Positions 20,209-31,524 are shown, numbered from the stretch's first letter. The stretch is 64,000 nt of DNA from Marinobacterium sedimentorum (GCF_024267675.1 NZ_JALDYX010000003.1:124001-188000), one strand, 5' to 3'. The notes: generated by a model from the sequence alone, not told the origin. Numbers and translations are program-made.

Positions 20209-20322
20209 CAAATGAAACCGGTGTAGCTGACAATGACGGTATGTTAACAGTCCCCACCGATTGAGGTAACCTGTATCGCCTCAGACGCGTCGCCGTGAAG
20301 ACACCAACCCGAGAGGATTACC

Positions 20323-21108
20323 ATGTTTCAGGTCACACCGATCCCGGCCTTTAATGACAACTACATCTGGCTGCTGGCCGACGCCCATAGCAACCGCGTT
20401 GCAGTGGTGGATCCCGGCGATGCTGCGCCTGTGCTGAAATACCTCGAACAGAACAGCCTGGTACTGGCGGCGATACTCATTACACACCACCACCAGGATC
20501 ATACCGGCGGTGTCGCCGAACTACTGAAAGCCTTTAAGGTGCCTGTTTATGGCCCGCGCCCGAGCCCATTCGGCGGCATCGATCAGCCGTTGCAGGATTC
20601 AGACAGCTTCGAGCTCTTTGGCCAGACGCTACATATACGGGAAATACCGGCCCACACTCTGGACCATATCAGTTACTACTGCGCACCTCGCACAGACGAC
20701 GAAACGCCGCAGCTGTTCTGTGGCGACACCCTGTTTCTGGCCGGTTGCGGACGCCTGTTCGAAGGCAGCGCCCACCAGCTGCAGCAGGCCATGGATTATT
20801 TCGCCTGCCTGCCCGATACCACCGAGGTGTACTGCACCCACGAGTACTCCCTCGCCAACCTGGCCTTCGCCGCCGCCGTTGAGCCCGGCAACGTTCACAT
20901 TCAGGCCGCCATCAAAGAGTGCAAGGCACTGCGCGCCAACGGCGACCCCACCCTGCCAAGCCATATTGGCACCGAAAAGAAGATCAATCCCTTTATGCGC
21001 ACCCACACCGATTCAATCAGGGCCAGTGCCAGCCAGCATACGGGTTCCGCGCTTGATGCACCGGCCGATATCATGGCGGCCATCCGCCAGTGGAAAAACC
21101 AATATTGA
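20323..21108 (+). CDS. gloB: Hydroxyacylglutathione hydrolase (glyoxalase II)
   Basis: A zinc metallo-beta-lactamase-fold enzyme that hydrolyses S-D-lactoylglutathione to glutathione and D-lactate, the second step of methylglyoxal detoxification. The metal motif THHHQDH is at residues 54-60. Later ligands are seen in AHTLDH, FCGDTLF and CTHEYS. The 261-residue length is normal, and AGAGGA precedes the ATG. Confidence 0.97.
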   Translation: MFQVTPIPAFNDNYIWLLADAHSNRVAVVDPGDAAPVLKYLEQNSLVLAAILITHHHQDHTGGVAELLKAFKVPVYGPRPSPFGGIDQPLQDSDSFELFGQTLHIREIPAHTLDHISYYCAPRTDDETPQLFCGDTLFLAGCGRLFEGSAHQLQQAMDYFACLPDTTEVYCTHEYSLANLAFAAAVEPGNVHIQAAIKECKALRANGDPTLPSHIGTEKKINPFMRTHTDSIRASASQHTGSALDAPADIMAAIRQWKNQY

Positions 21109-21115
21109 TCAAAGG

Positions 21116-21144
21116 TTGACCAGCTCGGTATGCACCCATAAAAT
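21116..21144 (+). promoter_or_regulatory. Sigma-70-type promoter of mltD
   Basis: TTGACC (21116-21121) and TAAAAT (21139-21144) are separated by exactly 17 bp, 33 bp before the mltD start codon. Confidence 0.75.
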
Positions 21145-21176
21145 GCTCCGACTTTTTAATAAATAGATTTTGGCCC

Positions 21177-22787
21177 ATGACCTTTACACGCAACTGGATC
21201 TCCATCACAGCTGCAGGACTTCTGCTGTCCGGCTGTAGTAGCGCCCTGACGCAGAACCCCGACAGCAGCGCTGATGCACTCGGGTTGTCCAACAGCAAGG
21301 CCGGCTCCCACGCCAGCCCCTGGGACAACCGAGCGACCGGCAGTCGTGACAGCATAGGCCGCAACAAAGTCCGCGCTAATACGACTGCTCCCCCTGAGGA
21401 CCTGTGGCAACTGAGCCGCAATCACTTCCAGATCAACCTCGAAACCGATAACCCCCGCGTCGCGTCGCAGATAACCTACTACAGCAAACACCAGGATTAC
21501 CTGAACCGGGTAACCGACCGCGCCGAGCGCTACTACCACTATATCCTGCAGCAAATCATCGAACGCGGCCTGCCCGCCGAACTCGCCCTGCTGCCAGTGG
21601 TTGAAAGCGCCTACGATCCCTTTGCCTACTCATCGGGCCGCGCCGCCGGACCCTGGCAGTTCATTCCCGGCACCGCCAAGCATTTTGGCCTGCGCAAGAC
21701 CTGGTGGTATGACGGCCGACGCGACATAGTCGCTTCCACCGACGCCGCCCTTACCTACCTTGAACAGCTCAACAAGCGCTTTGATGGTGACTGGCTGCTG
21801 GCCCTTGCGGCCTATAATGCCGGCGGCGGCACCGTTTCCAAGGCCATCCGCAAGAACATCAAGAAAGGCCTGCCGACGGATTTCTGGTCCCTCGACCTGC
21901 CCAGTGAAACCGAAGCCTATGTACCCAAACTGCTGGCCATCGCCAGCCTGGTGGACAACCCGGCCTCCTACGGCGTCAGCCTGCGGCCACTGGCCATCGA
22001 GCCCTACTTTGCCATTATCGAAACAGAGGGCCAGATTGACCTGGCCCAGGCAGCCAAGCTCGCGAACACCAGCAGCGAAGAAATAACCCTGTTGAACCCA
22101 GGCTTCAACCGCTGGGCAACCGATCCCGAAGGCCCGCATCGCCTGCTGATACCGATCGACAGCGCCGAGGATTTTCGCGACAAGCTGGCCGGCCTGCCGG
22201 CGGATCAGCGGCTACGCTGGAACCGCTACCGCATCCAGCGCGGCGACTCCCTGTCGGCCATCGCCGCACACTTTAACATCAGCACCTCTGCAATCCGCAA
22301 CGCCAACAAACTGAAGAACAACCGCATTACCGCGGGCAAAACCCTGTTGATACCAGGCCCAGCCAATGCCAGCGCCAGCCTTGCCGCCAGCAAGGATCCG
22401 AGCGACTCTGCCGGGGCCGCACGGGAAAAGCTCAGTTACAAGGTACGGGCCGGCGACAGTTTCTGGAAGATTGCCCGCAGCCACAAGGTCTCCGTCAGCG
22501 ACCTGGCGGGCTGGAACCAGATGACACCGCGCAGCCCGCTAAAGACGGGCATGGAGCTGGTTATCTGGCGTGACAACAGTAACAGCGGCAACATCCTGGC
22601 CAGCAATGGGCGGGAAACCCTGCGCAAGGTGGGCTACAGCGTGCGCAGCGGCGATTCCCTGTCGAATATCGCCAGCCGCTTCAGCGTTAGCGTCACTGAC
22701 CTGACACACTGGAACAAGCTGGATCAGCGCAGTTACCTGCACCCGGGTCAGAAACTGACCCTGTTCGTCAATGTAACCGACAGCTGA
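21177..22787 (+). CDS. mltD: Membrane-bound lytic murein transglycosylase D
   Basis: A 536-residue lipoprotein that cleaves the MurNAc-GlcNAc bond with formation of 1,6-anhydroMurNAc. The lipobox LLSGC places Cys20 as the acylated residue. The SLT catalytic domain has its glutamate in LLPVVESAYDP (Glu143). Three LysM peptidoglycan-binding modules follow, starting near residues 351, 420 and 486. E. coli MltD (452 residues) has two LysM modules, so this one carries an extra repeat. Its products feed the recycling pathway that includes NagZ. Confidence 0.96.
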   Translation: MTFTRNWISITAAGLLLSGCSSALTQNPDSSADALGLSNSKAGSHASPWDNRATGSRDSIGRNKVRANTTAPPEDLWQLSRNHFQINLETDNPRVASQITYYSKHQDYLNRVTDRAERYYHYILQQIIERGLPAELALLPVVESAYDPFAYSSGRAAGPWQFIPGTAKHFGLRKTWWYDGRRDIVASTDAALTYLEQLNKRFDGDWLLALAAYNAGGGTVSKAIRKNIKKGLPTDFWSLDLPSETEAYVPKLLAIASLVDNPASYGVSLRPLAIEPYFAIIETEGQIDLAQAAKLANTSSEEITLLNPGFNRWATDPEGPHRLLIPIDSAEDFRDKLAGLPADQRLRWNRYRIQRGDSLSAIAAHFNISTSAIRNANKLKNNRITAGKTLLIPGPANASASLAASKDPSDSAGAAREKLSYKVRAGDSFWKIARSHKVSVSDLAGWNQMTPRSPLKTGMELVIWRDNSNSGNILASNGRETLRKVGYSVRSGDSLSNIASRFSVSVTDLTHWNKLDQRSYLHPGQKLTLFVNVTDS

Positions 22788-23110
22788 TCTGGCGCACCCT
22801 CCCCCTGAAAAGAACCGCCCTCAGCCTCCAGCGCGCCCCGGCGCTGCCGCTTTTTTGATAATAAAAAGCAGCAGCGTCGGGGCGTTTTGCCATTCAGCCC
22901 CCAGGTATCCTTAGCTGCCAGAGTCTCCAATCAGCAGCTGAGCGGGATAAATTTCGCCGCGCGAGCGCTTTATCGCGCCTGTTTCACAGACCGATGGAAT
23001 AAATCTGCAATTCCCCTGTCATATAGCGCTACTCTAGGCCCATCCACGGTTCCATAAGCGACAAGTGACTGATATAACAAGTCATATTCTTGCAGAGGTG
23101 ACGGAGCACT
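22788..23110 (+). other. mltD-yejA intergenic region
   Basis: The 323 bp hold the mltD terminator at 22832-22888 and the leader of yejA. A short inverted pair GATAAA...TTTATC around GCGC-rich sequence lies near 22949-22977. No convincing promoter boxes or gene were seen. Confidence 0.4.
22832..22888 (+). terminator. Large hairpin terminator after mltD
   Basis: GCGCCCCGGCGCTGC pairs with GCAGCGTCGGGGCG (one G-T pair), with an inner CCGCTTTTT/AAAAAGCAG stem, and TTTT follows. Confidence 0.75.
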
Positions 23111-24940
23111 ATGACCAGCACACATTTGCCCTTGCGACTGCTCGGCGCGGTAATTATCAATATCTGCCTGTTGGCCAGCGGCGCGCTGCTCGCGGACAGC
23201 CACCCCAGCCACGGCATCGCCATGCACGGGGACCTCAAGTATCCGGCCGATTTCAGCCACTATGACTACGTCAACCCGGATGCCCCCAAGGGCGGCACCC
23301 TGAAACAGTGGGATATGGGCACCTTTGACAGCTTCAACAGCTTTATCATCAAGGGCAACGTGGCCGCCGGCACCAACCTGATGTACGACAGCCTGATGGA
23401 TCAGGCCGCGGATGAACCCTTTTCCCAGTATGGCCTGCTGGCCGAATCAGTCATCATGCCCGAGGATCGTCGCTGGGTAACCTTCAAGCTGCGCGAAGGC
23501 GCCCGTTTCAGTGACGGCGAGCCGGTGACCGCCGAGGATGTCATTTTCACCTTTGATATACTGCGCACCAAGGGCAGTCCCTTTTATGGCGCCTACTACG
23601 CCGGCATCGACCGCATTGAAGCGCCCGATCCGCGGACCGTAACCTTCTACTTCAAGGGCGAAAACAACCGCGAGCTGCCGCTGATCGTGGGCCAGGCCAG
23701 CATTCTGCCCAAACACTACTGGCAGGACCACGCCTTCGACAGCCCCTCGCTGGATATTCCCGTGGGCTCAGGCCCCTACCGCATTGACAGCTTCGATGCG
23801 GGCCGCTCGATCACCTACAGCCTGCGCGATGACTACTGGGGCGCGGAACTGCCGGTGCGGCGCGGCCACAACAACTTTCGCCAGATGCGCTTTGACTACT
23901 ACCGCGATGCCACAGTCGCACTGGAGGCCTTCAAGGCCGGCGAATATGACTTTCGCCTTGAAACCTCCTCCAAGGAGTGGGCTACCGCCTACACCGGCCC
24001 TGCATTCGACGATGGCCGCATCCTGAAACAGGAACTGCACAACGGCAACCCCACCGGCATGCAGGCCTTTATCTTCAATACCCGGCGCGACAAGTTCGCC
24101 GACCCTCGGGTGCGTGAAGCCCTCGGCTATGCCTTTGATTTCGAGTGGACCAACCGCAATATCTTCTACAACGCCTATACCCGTACGCACAGCTTCTTCT
24201 CAAACTCCGAAATGGCCGCAGCCGAGCTGCCAGGACCAGAGGAACTGGCACTGCTGGAGCCACTGCGCGACCAGGTACCAGCTGAAGTCTTCACCAAGGT
24301 CTACCGCGCCCACACCACCGATGGCAGCGGCAATATCCGCGGCGAACTGCGTCAGGGCATGCGCCTGTTGCAAAGCGCCGGCTGGGAGTTCAAGGACAAC
24401 AAACTGGTGAACAGTGATACCGGCGAGCCGTTTCGTTTCGAGATCCTGCTGGTCCAGAAAGAATTTGAACGCGTCATAGCACCGATGATTCGCAACCTCG
24501 AGCGCATGGGCGTGGGGGTGGATATCCGCATTATCGATGTGTCGCAGTACATCAACCGGTTGCGCAGCTTCGACTTCGACATGGTGGTTGGCTCCTTCCC
24601 GCAATCCAGCTCGCCCGGCAACGAACAGCGCGATTTCTGGCATTCGGAGCTGGCCGACATGCCCGGCACCCGCAACCTGGCAGGCATCAAAAACCCCGCC
24701 GTCGACAGCCTGGTGGATACCCTGATCGCAGCGCCGGATCGCGCGAGCCTGGTCACCGCCGCCCGCGCTCTGGACCGGGTACTGCAGTGGAATCACTACG
24801 TCATTCCCCAGTTCCATATCGCCACCTATCGAATCGCCTACTGGGACCGTTTTGGCATGCCCAAAGTACGCCCCACCTACAGCCTGGGCACCGACACCTG
24901 GTGGGCATTGCAAACTGATACTGCGGCGTCCGCACACTGA
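23111..24940 (+). CDS. yejA: YejA-like ABC transporter substrate-binding protein
   Basis: A periplasmic solute-binding protein of the SBP_bac_5 (peptide/oligopeptide) family, 609 residues with a signal peptide (hydrophobic at about 8-28, ending near ALLAD). Motifs such as [14 protein letters not shown] and the close of the domain ([15 protein letters not shown]) match YejA. It delivers peptides, in E. coli including microcin C, to the YejBEF importer. A strong GGAG lies before the ATG. It overlaps yejB by one base (TGATG), starting a tight four-gene operon. Confidence 0.94.
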   Translation: MTSTHLPLRLLGAVIINICLLASGALLADSHPSHGIAMHGDLKYPADFSHYDYVNPDAPKGGTLKQWDMGTFDSFNSFIIKGNVAAGTNLMYDSLMDQAADEPFSQYGLLAESVIMPEDRRWVTFKLREGARFSDGEPVTAEDVIFTFDILRTKGSPFYGAYYAGIDRIEAPDPRTVTFYFKGENNRELPLIVGQASILPKHYWQDHAFDSPSLDIPVGSGPYRIDSFDAGRSITYSLRDDYWGAELPVRRGHNNFRQMRFDYYRDATVALEAFKAGEYDFRLETSSKEWATAYTGPAFDDGRILKQELHNGNPTGMQAFIFNTRRDKFADPRVREALGYAFDFEWTNRNIFYNAYTRTHSFFSNSEMAAAELPGPEELALLEPLRDQVPAEVFTKVYRAHTTDGSGNIRGELRQGMRLLQSAGWEFKDNKLVNSDTGEPFRFEILLVQKEFERVIAPMIRNLERMGVGVDIRIIDVSQYINRLRSFDFDMVVGSFPQSSSPGNEQRDFWHSELADMPGTRNLAGIKNPAVDSLVDTLIAAPDRASLVTAARALDRVLQWNHYVIPQFHIATYRIAYWDRFGMPKVRPTYSLGTDTWWALQTDTAASAH

Positions 24941-26028
24941 TGGCAGCCTATATACTGCGACGCCTGCTGCTGATCATTCCAACCTTGCTGGGCATTCTGA
25001 CCATCAACTTTTTCATTATCCAGGCCGCTCCTGGTGGGCCGGTAGAGCAAACCCTGGCGCAGCTTGAGGGGCTCAATGTCGAAGCCACCGGTCGCATTGG
25101 CAGCGCCGTACAGAGCGATATCATTCAGAACAGCAACGGCGACAGCAGCTACCGTGGTGCCCAGGGCATGGACCCGGCCCTGGTGGCCCAGATAGAAAAG
25201 CTCTACGGCTTCGACAAGCCGGTGCATGAGCGCTTCTGGCAGATGCTGCAGAACTATCTGGTGTTCGATTTTGGCCGCAGTTTCTACAGTGACAAGCCGG
25301 TCACGACCCTGATCTTGGAAAAAATGCCGGTATCCATTTCACTCGGACTCTGGACTACCCTGCTGACCTACCTGATCTCAGTACCGCTGGGCATCAAGAA
25401 GGCGGTACGGGACGGCACACCCTTCGATGTCTGGAGCAGCAGCGCTATCATCGTAGGCTATGCCATACCCAACTTCCTGTTCGCCATCCTGCTGATCGTG
25501 GTCTTCGCCGGCGGCACCTATTTCAACTGGTTTCCGCTGCGCGGGCTGACGTCATCGAACTTCGAGGAGCTCTCACTGCTCGGCAAGATCGGCGACTACT
25601 TCTGGCATATTGCCCTGCCAGTACTGGCATCGGTGATCAGCAGCTTTGCCACCCTGACCATGCTGACCAAGAACTCCTTTCTGGATGAAATCGGCAAGCA
25701 GTATGTACTCACCGCACGGGCCAAGGGGCTGAATGAAAACCAGGTGCTTTATGGTCATGTCTTTCGCAACGCCATGCTGCTCATCATTGCCGGCATGCCC
25801 GCCGCCCTGATCGGCATATTCTTCACCGGCTCCATGCTGATCGAAGTCATCTTCTCCCTCGACGGCCTGGGCCTGCTGGGTTACGAAGCGGTGATCAACC
25901 GTGACTACCCGGTGATTTTCGGCACCCTCTATATCTTCACCCTGATCGGTCTGGTGCTGAAACTGATCAGCGACATCACCTATGTGATGGTTGATCCGCG
26001 GATCGATTTCGAGAGCCGGGAGGGATGA
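24940..26028 (+). CDS. yejB: Peptide ABC transporter permease YejB
   Basis: A 362-residue inner-membrane permease of the binding-protein-dependent transport family. An N-terminal helix (residues 3-22) is followed by a periplasmic stretch and about five further helices. The EAA-type coupling loop [21 protein letters not shown] is present, as is the terminal DPRIDFE typical of DppB-like subunits. It pairs with YejE to form the channel and overlaps it by 4 bp. Confidence 0.96.
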   Translation: MAAYILRRLLLIIPTLLGILTINFFIIQAAPGGPVEQTLAQLEGLNVEATGRIGSAVQSDIIQNSNGDSSYRGAQGMDPALVAQIEKLYGFDKPVHERFWQMLQNYLVFDFGRSFYSDKPVTTLILEKMPVSISLGLWTTLLTYLISVPLGIKKAVRDGTPFDVWSSSAIIVGYAIPNFLFAILLIVVFAGGTYFNWFPLRGLTSSNFEELSLLGKIGDYFWHIALPVLASVISSFATLTMLTKNSFLDEIGKQYVLTARAKGLNENQVLYGHVFRNAMLLIIAGMPAALIGIFFTGSMLIEVIFSLDGLGLLGYEAVINRDYPVIFGTLYIFTLIGLVLKLISDITYVMVDPRIDFESREG

Positions 26029-27059
26029 TGCGACTCAATCCGATCAACCGCCGCAGGCTCGACAACTTTCGCGCCAACAAGCGCGGCTACTGGTCTCTCT
26101 GGCTCTTCGGGCTGCTTTTTTTTGCCAGCCTGTTTGCCGAACTGATCGCCAACGACAGACCCCTCGTGGTGCAGTACCAGGGCGATCTGTACTGGCCCGT
26201 AGCCCAGGATTACAGCGAAACCCGCTTTGGCGGCGAGTTTGAAACCCTCGCCGATTTCAAGGACCCCTACATCCAGGATCTGATTCACAATCAGGGCCAG
26301 GGCTGGATACTCTGGCCGGCGGTTCGCTACAGCTTCGATACCATCAACTACGACCTGTCGGTACCGGCGCCCTCGCCCCCCAGTACCGACAACTGGCTCG
26401 GCACCGATGATCAGGGCCGCGACGTCCTGGCGCGGGTTATCTACGGCTTTCGCGTCTCGGTGCTCTTTGCCCTGGTGCTGACGCTGGCAAGCTCGGTGGT
26501 TGGCGTTGTCGCCGGCGCTATCCAGGGCTATTACGGCGGCAAGGTGGATCTGCTGTTTCAGCGCTTTATCGAGATCTGGTCCGGCCTGCCTGTGCTCTTC
26601 CTGCTGATTATCCTGTCCAGCCTGGTACAGCCCAACTTCTGGTGGCTGCTGGGCATCATGCTGCTGTTTTCCTGGATGAACCTGGTGGATGTGGTGCGGG
26701 CCGAGTTTCTGCGCGGCCGCAATCTGGAATATGTTCGGGCCGCCAGGGCACTGGGCCTTGGCAACCGCCTGATCATGTTCCGCCATATTCTGCCCAACGC
26801 CATGGTTGCCACCCTGACCTTTATGCCCTTTATCTTCAACGGCTCGCTCGTCACCCTCACCGCGCTGGACTTTCTCGGCTTTGGCCTGCCGCCGGGCTCT
26901 GCCTCCCTCGGCGAGCTGGTCGCTCAGGGCAAGTCCAACCTGCATGCCCCCTGGCTTGGCATTACGGCATTCTTTGCCCTGGCCATCATGCTGACGCTGC
27001 TGATTTTTATCGGTGAAGCGGTACGCGACGCCTTCGATGCAAGGAAACTCAAGCTGTGA
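26025..27059 (+). CDS. yejE: Peptide ABC transporter permease YejE
   Basis: The second permease, 344 residues, of the DppC/OppC type. It has an N-terminal cytoplasmic stretch with [18 protein letters not shown], a large periplasmic loop, the [11 protein letters not shown] motif typical of this subgroup, and the coupling loop [20 protein letters not shown]. It is fused in reading to the operon by an ATGA overlap with yejB. Confidence 0.96.
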   Translation: MMRLNPINRRRLDNFRANKRGYWSLWLFGLLFFASLFAELIANDRPLVVQYQGDLYWPVAQDYSETRFGGEFETLADFKDPYIQDLIHNQGQGWILWPAVRYSFDTINYDLSVPAPSPPSTDNWLGTDDQGRDVLARVIYGFRVSVLFALVLTLASSVVGVVAGAIQGYYGGKVDLLFQRFIEIWSGLPVLFLLIILSSLVQPNFWWLLGIMLLFSWMNLVDVVRAEFLRGRNLEYVRAARALGLGNRLIMFRHILPNAMVATLTFMPFIFNGSLVTLTALDFLGFGLPPGSASLGELVAQGKSNLHAPWLGITAFFALAIMLTLLIFIGEAVRDAFDARKLKL

Positions 27060-27144
27060 TGCTGCCCGAAGCTTTAGCTGCCCCCGCTCTCTCATTCGCA
27101 CGTCGCTGCGCCAGCCGCCTGCTCACTTTGGGGAGAACGCTGCC

Positions 27145-28740
27145 ATGAACGAGACGCTGGTCGAGGTCAGTCATCTTTCGGTCCGCTTCGAGCAGGATGG
27201 CCAGGCCATTGATGCCGTGCGTGACATCAGCTTTACCATTCCCCGCGGCCAGACCCTGGCCCTGGTCGGAGAATCGGGTTCCGGCAAATCCGTCACGGCT
27301 CTGTCCATGCTGCGCCTGCTACCCTACCCACTGGCCAGTCATCCAAGTGGCAGCATTCGCTACCAGGGTGAAGACCTGCTGCAGGCCGAAGAGCCGCGGC
27401 TGCGACAGATTCGCGGCGACCGTATCGGAGTCATCTTTCAGGAACCCATGACCTCGCTCAACCCGCTGCACACGCTGGAAAAACAGATTGGCGAAACCCT
27501 GCTGCTGCACAAGGGCCTGAGCGGCATACAGGCACGGCGACGCATCCTGGAACTGCTGACTCTGGTGGGCCTGCCGGACCCGGCATCGCGCCTTGGCAGC
27601 TATCCCCACGAACTGTCCGGCGGCCAGCGCCAGCGCGTCATGATCGCCATGGCACTGGCCAATGAGCCAGAGCTGCTGATCGCCGACGAGCCCACCACGG
27701 CGCTTGATGTCACTATTCAGGAACAGATCCTGGAACTGCTCGCCCGCCTGCAGCAGCAACTCGGCATGGCGATCCTGCTGATCACCCACGACCTCAACAT
27801 AGTGCGGCGCCATGCGCACCGCGTCTGTGTCATGTACCAGGGTGAAATTGTCGAGCAGGCCAGCACCCAGGCGCTATTCGCAGCCCCCGAACATGCCTAC
27901 ACGCGCCGGCTGCTTGATGCCGAGCCCTCTGGCACACCGACAGAGCCGCCCGCAGAGGCGCAGGACATCATCAGCACCGATAACCTGCGGATATGGTTCC
28001 CTGTAAAAAAAGGACTGCTGCAGCGCGTTACAGAGTATATCAAGGCCGTGGATGGCGTATCGCTGCAGTTATCCCGCGGCCAGACTCTGGGGGTCGTCGG
28101 CGAGTCCGGCAGCGGCAAAACCACCCTGGGTCTGGCCATACTGCGGCTGATCCGCAGCGAGGGCGACATTCTGTTCGAGGGCAAGAGCATCCAGGGGCTG
28201 GCGCAAAAGCAGATAAAGCCGCTGCGCCGCCAGCTGCAGGTCGTCTTTCAGGACCCCTATGGCAGCCTGAGTCCGCGCATGCCGATCAGCGATATCATCA
28301 ATGAAGGCCTCGAGGTGCATGGTATTGGCGATAGCCCCGCCGCCCGCGAGCAGCTGATTATCAATGCGCTGCAGGAGGTCGGGCTGGATCCGGCAAGCCG
28401 GCAGCGCTACCCCCACGAGTTCTCCGGCGGCCAGCGCCAGCGCGTCGCCATCGCCCGCGCTCTGGTACTCAAGCCCAGGCTGATCATTCTGGATGAGCCA
28501 ACCTCGGCACTCGATCGCACGGTGCAGAAACAGATTGTGGAGCTGCTGCGCGAACTGCAGCGACGTCATCGGCTGAGCTACATCTTTATCAGCCATGACC
28601 TGGCCGTGGTGCGCGCCCTCAGCCACCAGCTGCTGGTAATGAAACAGGGCAAGGTGGTCGAGCAGGGCCCTGCCGCACGCATCTTCGAGCAGCCCTCCCA
28701 CGAATACACCCGCCAGCTGCTCAAGGCCGCCTTTCGCTGA
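27145..28740 (+). CDS. yejF: Peptide ABC transporter ATP-binding protein YejF
   Basis: A 531-residue double ATPase that powers the YejBE channel. Each half has a Walker A (GESGSGKSV at 42-50, GESGSGKTT in the second), a signature ([18 protein letters not shown]) and Walker B ([24 protein letters not shown]). The ATG at 27145 follows GGGGAGA; 44 upstream in-frame codons show no protein-like pattern. The 85-bp gap after yejE is the largest in the operon. A perfect terminator follows. Confidence 0.97.
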   Translation: MNETLVEVSHLSVRFEQDGQAIDAVRDISFTIPRGQTLALVGESGSGKSVTALSMLRLLPYPLASHPSGSIRYQGEDLLQAEEPRLRQIRGDRIGVIFQEPMTSLNPLHTLEKQIGETLLLHKGLSGIQARRRILELLTLVGLPDPASRLGSYPHELSGGQRQRVMIAMALANEPELLIADEPTTALDVTIQEQILELLARLQQQLGMAILLITHDLNIVRRHAHRVCVMYQGEIVEQASTQALFAAPEHAYTRRLLDAEPSGTPTEPPAEAQDIISTDNLRIWFPVKKGLLQRVTEYIKAVDGVSLQLSRGQTLGVVGESGSGKTTLGLAILRLIRSEGDILFEGKSIQGLAQKQIKPLRRQLQVVFQDPYGSLSPRMPISDIINEGLEVHGIGDSPAAREQLIINALQEVGLDPASRQRYPHEFSGGQRQRVAIARALVLKPRLIILDEPTSALDRTVQKQIVELLRELQRRHRLSYIFISHDLAVVRALSHQLLVMKQGKVVEQGPAARIFEQPSHEYTRQLLKAAFR

Positions 28741-28791
28741 GTCGGCGGCTTGCGGCCAAAGCCCTACTGCTCTTTTTAAGTAGCCCTGCAA

Positions 28792-28830
28792 CCAAAAAGC
28801 CACCGGGACAGAACCCCGGTGGCTTTTTGG
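28792..28830. terminator. Bidirectional terminator between yejF and ppiD
   Basis: A 16-bp perfect stem CCAAAAAGCCACCGGG/CCCGGTGGCTTTTTGG with a 7-base loop. It serves the convergent yejF and ppiD transcripts. Confidence 0.92.
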
Positions 28831-28883
28831 TATTTGCAGTCAGGCTATTTGAGAAAAAAGCGCCTGTAGCCCAGGCGCCTACC

Positions 28884-30782
28884 TCAGTTTTTCTCGATCT
28901 CGGCTGCATCCTTGAGCGTACGCACCAGGTCCTGGTAGTCCTGCTGCCCCTGGCGGCCCGCGAGGTAAGCGCGCATGGCCTTGAGCTCGTCCGCCGACAC
29001 CGCATCATCCAGATTCGGCACCTTCACGCCTTTGAGGGCCACAATCGCCCGGCCGCCGCTATTCAGCTCCACCGAGGCATAGCTGGTGGCATCGGCCTGT
29101 GGTTGCGGCATGCGAAACAGCTCGGCACGCACTTCAGCGGCCAGATCCGGGCTGGCGCGACTGACATCAGCAAGCTCGGTCAGCGACTGATTCTGTGCCG
29201 CCGCCAGCTCGGCCATATCTGCGCCCTGCTTCAGCTGATCCAGCAGCTCGCCCGCCAAGGCATCAATACGCGCTGCGGTCTTCTCCTCCAGCAGCTCCTG
29301 ATGAATCACATCGGCCACTTCGTCCTGCGTCTGCTGACGCGGGCGCAGGTGCTCCTGCACGCGAATAACGACGCTACGGCCTGCATCCAGCTCGATGGGC
29401 GCACTGTTGACGCCATCATTGATCAGCTCAGCTGAAAACGCAGCTGCCAGTACCCGCGGATTGGCGCTGACGGCATCGCTACCACCGGCACGGCCGAAGG
29501 GTTCGCTGGTCTGGATTTCCAGCTGCAACTCGTCGGCAGGCTCTTCCAGATTGCCGGACGAAAAGGTGACGTCAGCGAGGCGTTCCAGCTGTTCAACATA
29601 GCGACTTTCACCCTTTTGCGTCAGGATCTGCTCGCGCAGCTCGGCCTTCATATCATCAAAGGACGGCGGTTCGGTCTGGACGATCTTGCCCAGCTTGATC
29701 AGGTGGTAACCAAACTCGGTACGTACCGGCTCTGAAACCTCACCTTCTTCCTTCATGGCGAAGAGCGCATCTTCAAAAGGTCCGACAAACATGCCCCGGG
29801 CGTTCAGCCCCAGCTCACCACCGCTGGCCGCAGAACCTGGATCGTCAGAGTTGGCCTTTGCCAAAGCCGCGAAGTCAGCACCGTCATCCAGCTGCTTTTT
29901 CAGCGCCTGAGCCTTGGCTTCGGCAGCCGCGGCATCCTGAGCATCGGACACCTCAATCAGGATATGGGCCGCTTCACGTTCCTCATCGGAGCTGAAGCTC
30001 GCCAGCACCTGCTGATACTGCCCCTGCAGCTCGGCGTCGCTGACCTCGATATCACCCAGCAGACTCGCCTTGTCCAGTAACAGATAGCGGATGCTGACCT
30101 GCTCTTCGGTCTGGTACAGGTCGCGCTGAGTTTCATAACGTGCGGCTATCTCAGCGTCGGTCACCTTGATCTGCGCCCTGACAGGTGCGGCTGGCACTTC
30201 AAACCAGGCCATATCACGGGTCTGACGGTCCAGCGCCAGCAGGTTCTTCAACTGATCGTCGGTTACAAACGCAGACAACTGATAACCGGACTTCTCCTGC
30301 TCGATCAGGGTTTCCCTGCGCAGATAGTCACGATAAGTCAGCGGCGTGAGCCCGACATTGCGCAACACGGCTTCGAACTGGTCCCGATTAAAGCTGCCAT
30401 CAAGCTGGAAGTCACCGGTGCTGACGATCATCTGATCCAGCATTTGCGGTGAGATTGCCATGCCCTGCTCACTGGCAGACTGTACCAGCACCGCATCATC
30501 AATCAGGCGATCCAGCACCATAGTGCGAATCAGATTGTCATCCAGTGCCGCGGGGTCGGCATTTGCACCCATCTGAGCCAGCAGCTGACGACGCTGCAGC
30601 TCGACGGCACGAAACAGCTCCTGATCACCGATTTCTACACCGTTGACGGTCGCGGGCGCCTTGGTACCTGTTGTCAGGCTGACGAGCGACTCCACGCCGA
30701 ACAGGGCGAAAGTCACGACGATCAGACCCACGATTACTTTAGCAACAATACTTTGGGAATTGTCCCTGATGGACTGCAACAT
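28884..30782 (-). CDS. ppiD: Periplasmic folding factor PpiD
   Basis: A 632-residue inner-membrane-anchored chaperone next to the SecYEG exit. One N-terminal helix (about 16-34, VIVGLIVVTFALFGVESLV) is followed by a SurA-N-like domain and a parvulin (PPIC) domain at about 265-360 (AHILIEVSD ... FGYHLIKLGKI). PpiD parvulin domains are usually catalytically inactive. The long C-terminal region is typical. Position beside hupB and lon matches the E. coli order lon-hupB-ppiD. Confidence 0.95.
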   Translation of the reverse strand: MLQSIRDNSQSIVAKVIVGLIVVTFALFGVESLVSLTTGTKAPATVNGVEIGDQELFRAVELQRRQLLAQMGANADPAALDDNLIRTMVLDRLIDDAVLVQSASEQGMAISPQMLDQMIVSTGDFQLDGSFNRDQFEAVLRNVGLTPLTYRDYLRRETLIEQEKSGYQLSAFVTDDQLKNLLALDRQTRDMAWFEVPAAPVRAQIKVTDAEIAARYETQRDLYQTEEQVSIRYLLLDKASLLGDIEVSDAELQGQYQQVLASFSSDEEREAAHILIEVSDAQDAAAAEAKAQALKKQLDDGADFAALAKANSDDPGSAASGGELGLNARGMFVGPFEDALFAMKEEGEVSEPVRTEFGYHLIKLGKIVQTEPPSFDDMKAELREQILTQKGESRYVEQLERLADVTFSSGNLEEPADELQLEIQTSEPFGRAGGSDAVSANPRVLAAAFSAELINDGVNSAPIELDAGRSVVIRVQEHLRPRQQTQDEVADVIHQELLEEKTAARIDALAGELLDQLKQGADMAELAAAQNQSLTELADVSRASPDLAAEVRAELFRMPQPQADATSYASVELNSGGRAIVALKGVKVPNLDDAVSADELKAMRAYLAGRQGQQDYQDLVRTLKDAAEIEKN

Positions 30783-30812
30783 GCTGAATCCAAAAATTCA
30801 AATGTACGAGAT

Positions 30813-30850
30813 TAAAAAAAAAGCGCATTCAAATCGAATACGCCTTTTTT
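30813..30850 (-). terminator. Terminator-like hairpin upstream of ppiD
   Basis: GGCGTATTCG and GAATGCGC pair imperfectly around ATTT, followed on the minus strand by a run of nine T. It ends a leftward transcript that starts to the right of 30850, separate from the hupB terminator. Confidence 0.65.
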
Positions 30851-31049
30851 GTATTAGTTGGTACAAAAACGCATTTTGTATTTCTGCACCAAAACCGGAC
30901 CAGCGCCTGTTCAAAAAACAACCGCTTGTTCCCCTGCGTATCCCGAAATGAAGAACTTGACTGATCGATATTTAACCATTCAAATTCTGCATACGTACGG
31001 TGAAGACTCAATTAACACACTAAATCTCACACCGCTAAAATACTTCAGC

Positions 31050-31075
31050 AAAAAAAGGTGACAATATTTACACCT
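31050..31075 (-). terminator. Terminator downstream of hupB
   Basis: A 5-bp stem AGGTG/CACCT with a ten-base AT-rich loop is followed on the minus strand by T7. Confidence 0.7.
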
Positions 31076-31248
31076 GATTGCGCTAGAAACAGTACTGAAT
31101 AAATAACTTACCGCTTCAGTATCCGGACTGCAGAAAATGGCACAGGACAACCCGAACCATTTTCCGGCGAGGCTAAAGTCAGCGGCTCACAGCCCTGCCT
31201 GCGCAGAGCCTTCGCCATTGCCGATGGCCCGCCTTCGCGATCAAATTC

Positions 31249-31524
31249 TTACTTGTTTACCGCGTCTTTCAGAGCCTTGCCCGGCTTGAAGGTCGGCAGA
31301 GTCGCCGCTGCAATCTCGATCGGCTGACCAGTTTGCGGGTTACGACCGGTACGCGCTGCGCGCTCTTTGACACCGAAGGTACCAAATCCAACCAGGGCGA
31401 CAGAGTCACCTTTTTGCAGAGCGCCAGAGATGCTTTCCAGAGCAGAGTCCAATGCACGGCCAGCAGCTGCTTTTGGAATGTCAGCAGAAGCTGCAATAGC
31501 ATCAATCAGTTCAGACTTATTCAC
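31249..31524 (-). CDS. hupB: DNA-binding protein HU
   Basis: A 91-residue nucleoid protein that bends and compacts DNA. The start [20 protein letters not shown] and the beta-arm motif [12 protein letters not shown] are classic for HU-beta. It starts with GTG behind GGGGAA. Its own promoter is well defined, and it lies downstream of lon as in E. coli. Confidence 0.98.
   Translation of the reverse strand: MNKSELIDAIAASADIPKAAAGRALDSALESISGALQKGDSVALVGFGTFGVKERAARTGRNPQTGQPIEIAAATLPTFKPGKALKDAVNK

Larger units (their letters stand above)
30783..31248 (-). other. AT-rich hupB-ppiD intergenic region with two terminators
   Basis: A 466-bp stretch, clearly more AT-rich (about 37% G+C in a counted line) than its surroundings. 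On the minus strand it has a terminator at 31075-31050, about 170 nt past hupB, and a second at 30850-30813. The roughly 200 nt between them hold no good gene; a 60-codon frame there has a TTG start and no ribosome site. It should include the ppiD promoter, which I could not place. Confidence 0.5.

Noticed and set aside
30829..31011. A 60-codon minus-strand frame in the hupB-ppiD gap
   Set aside because: Starts with TTG without a ribosome site and runs through a terminator hairpin.
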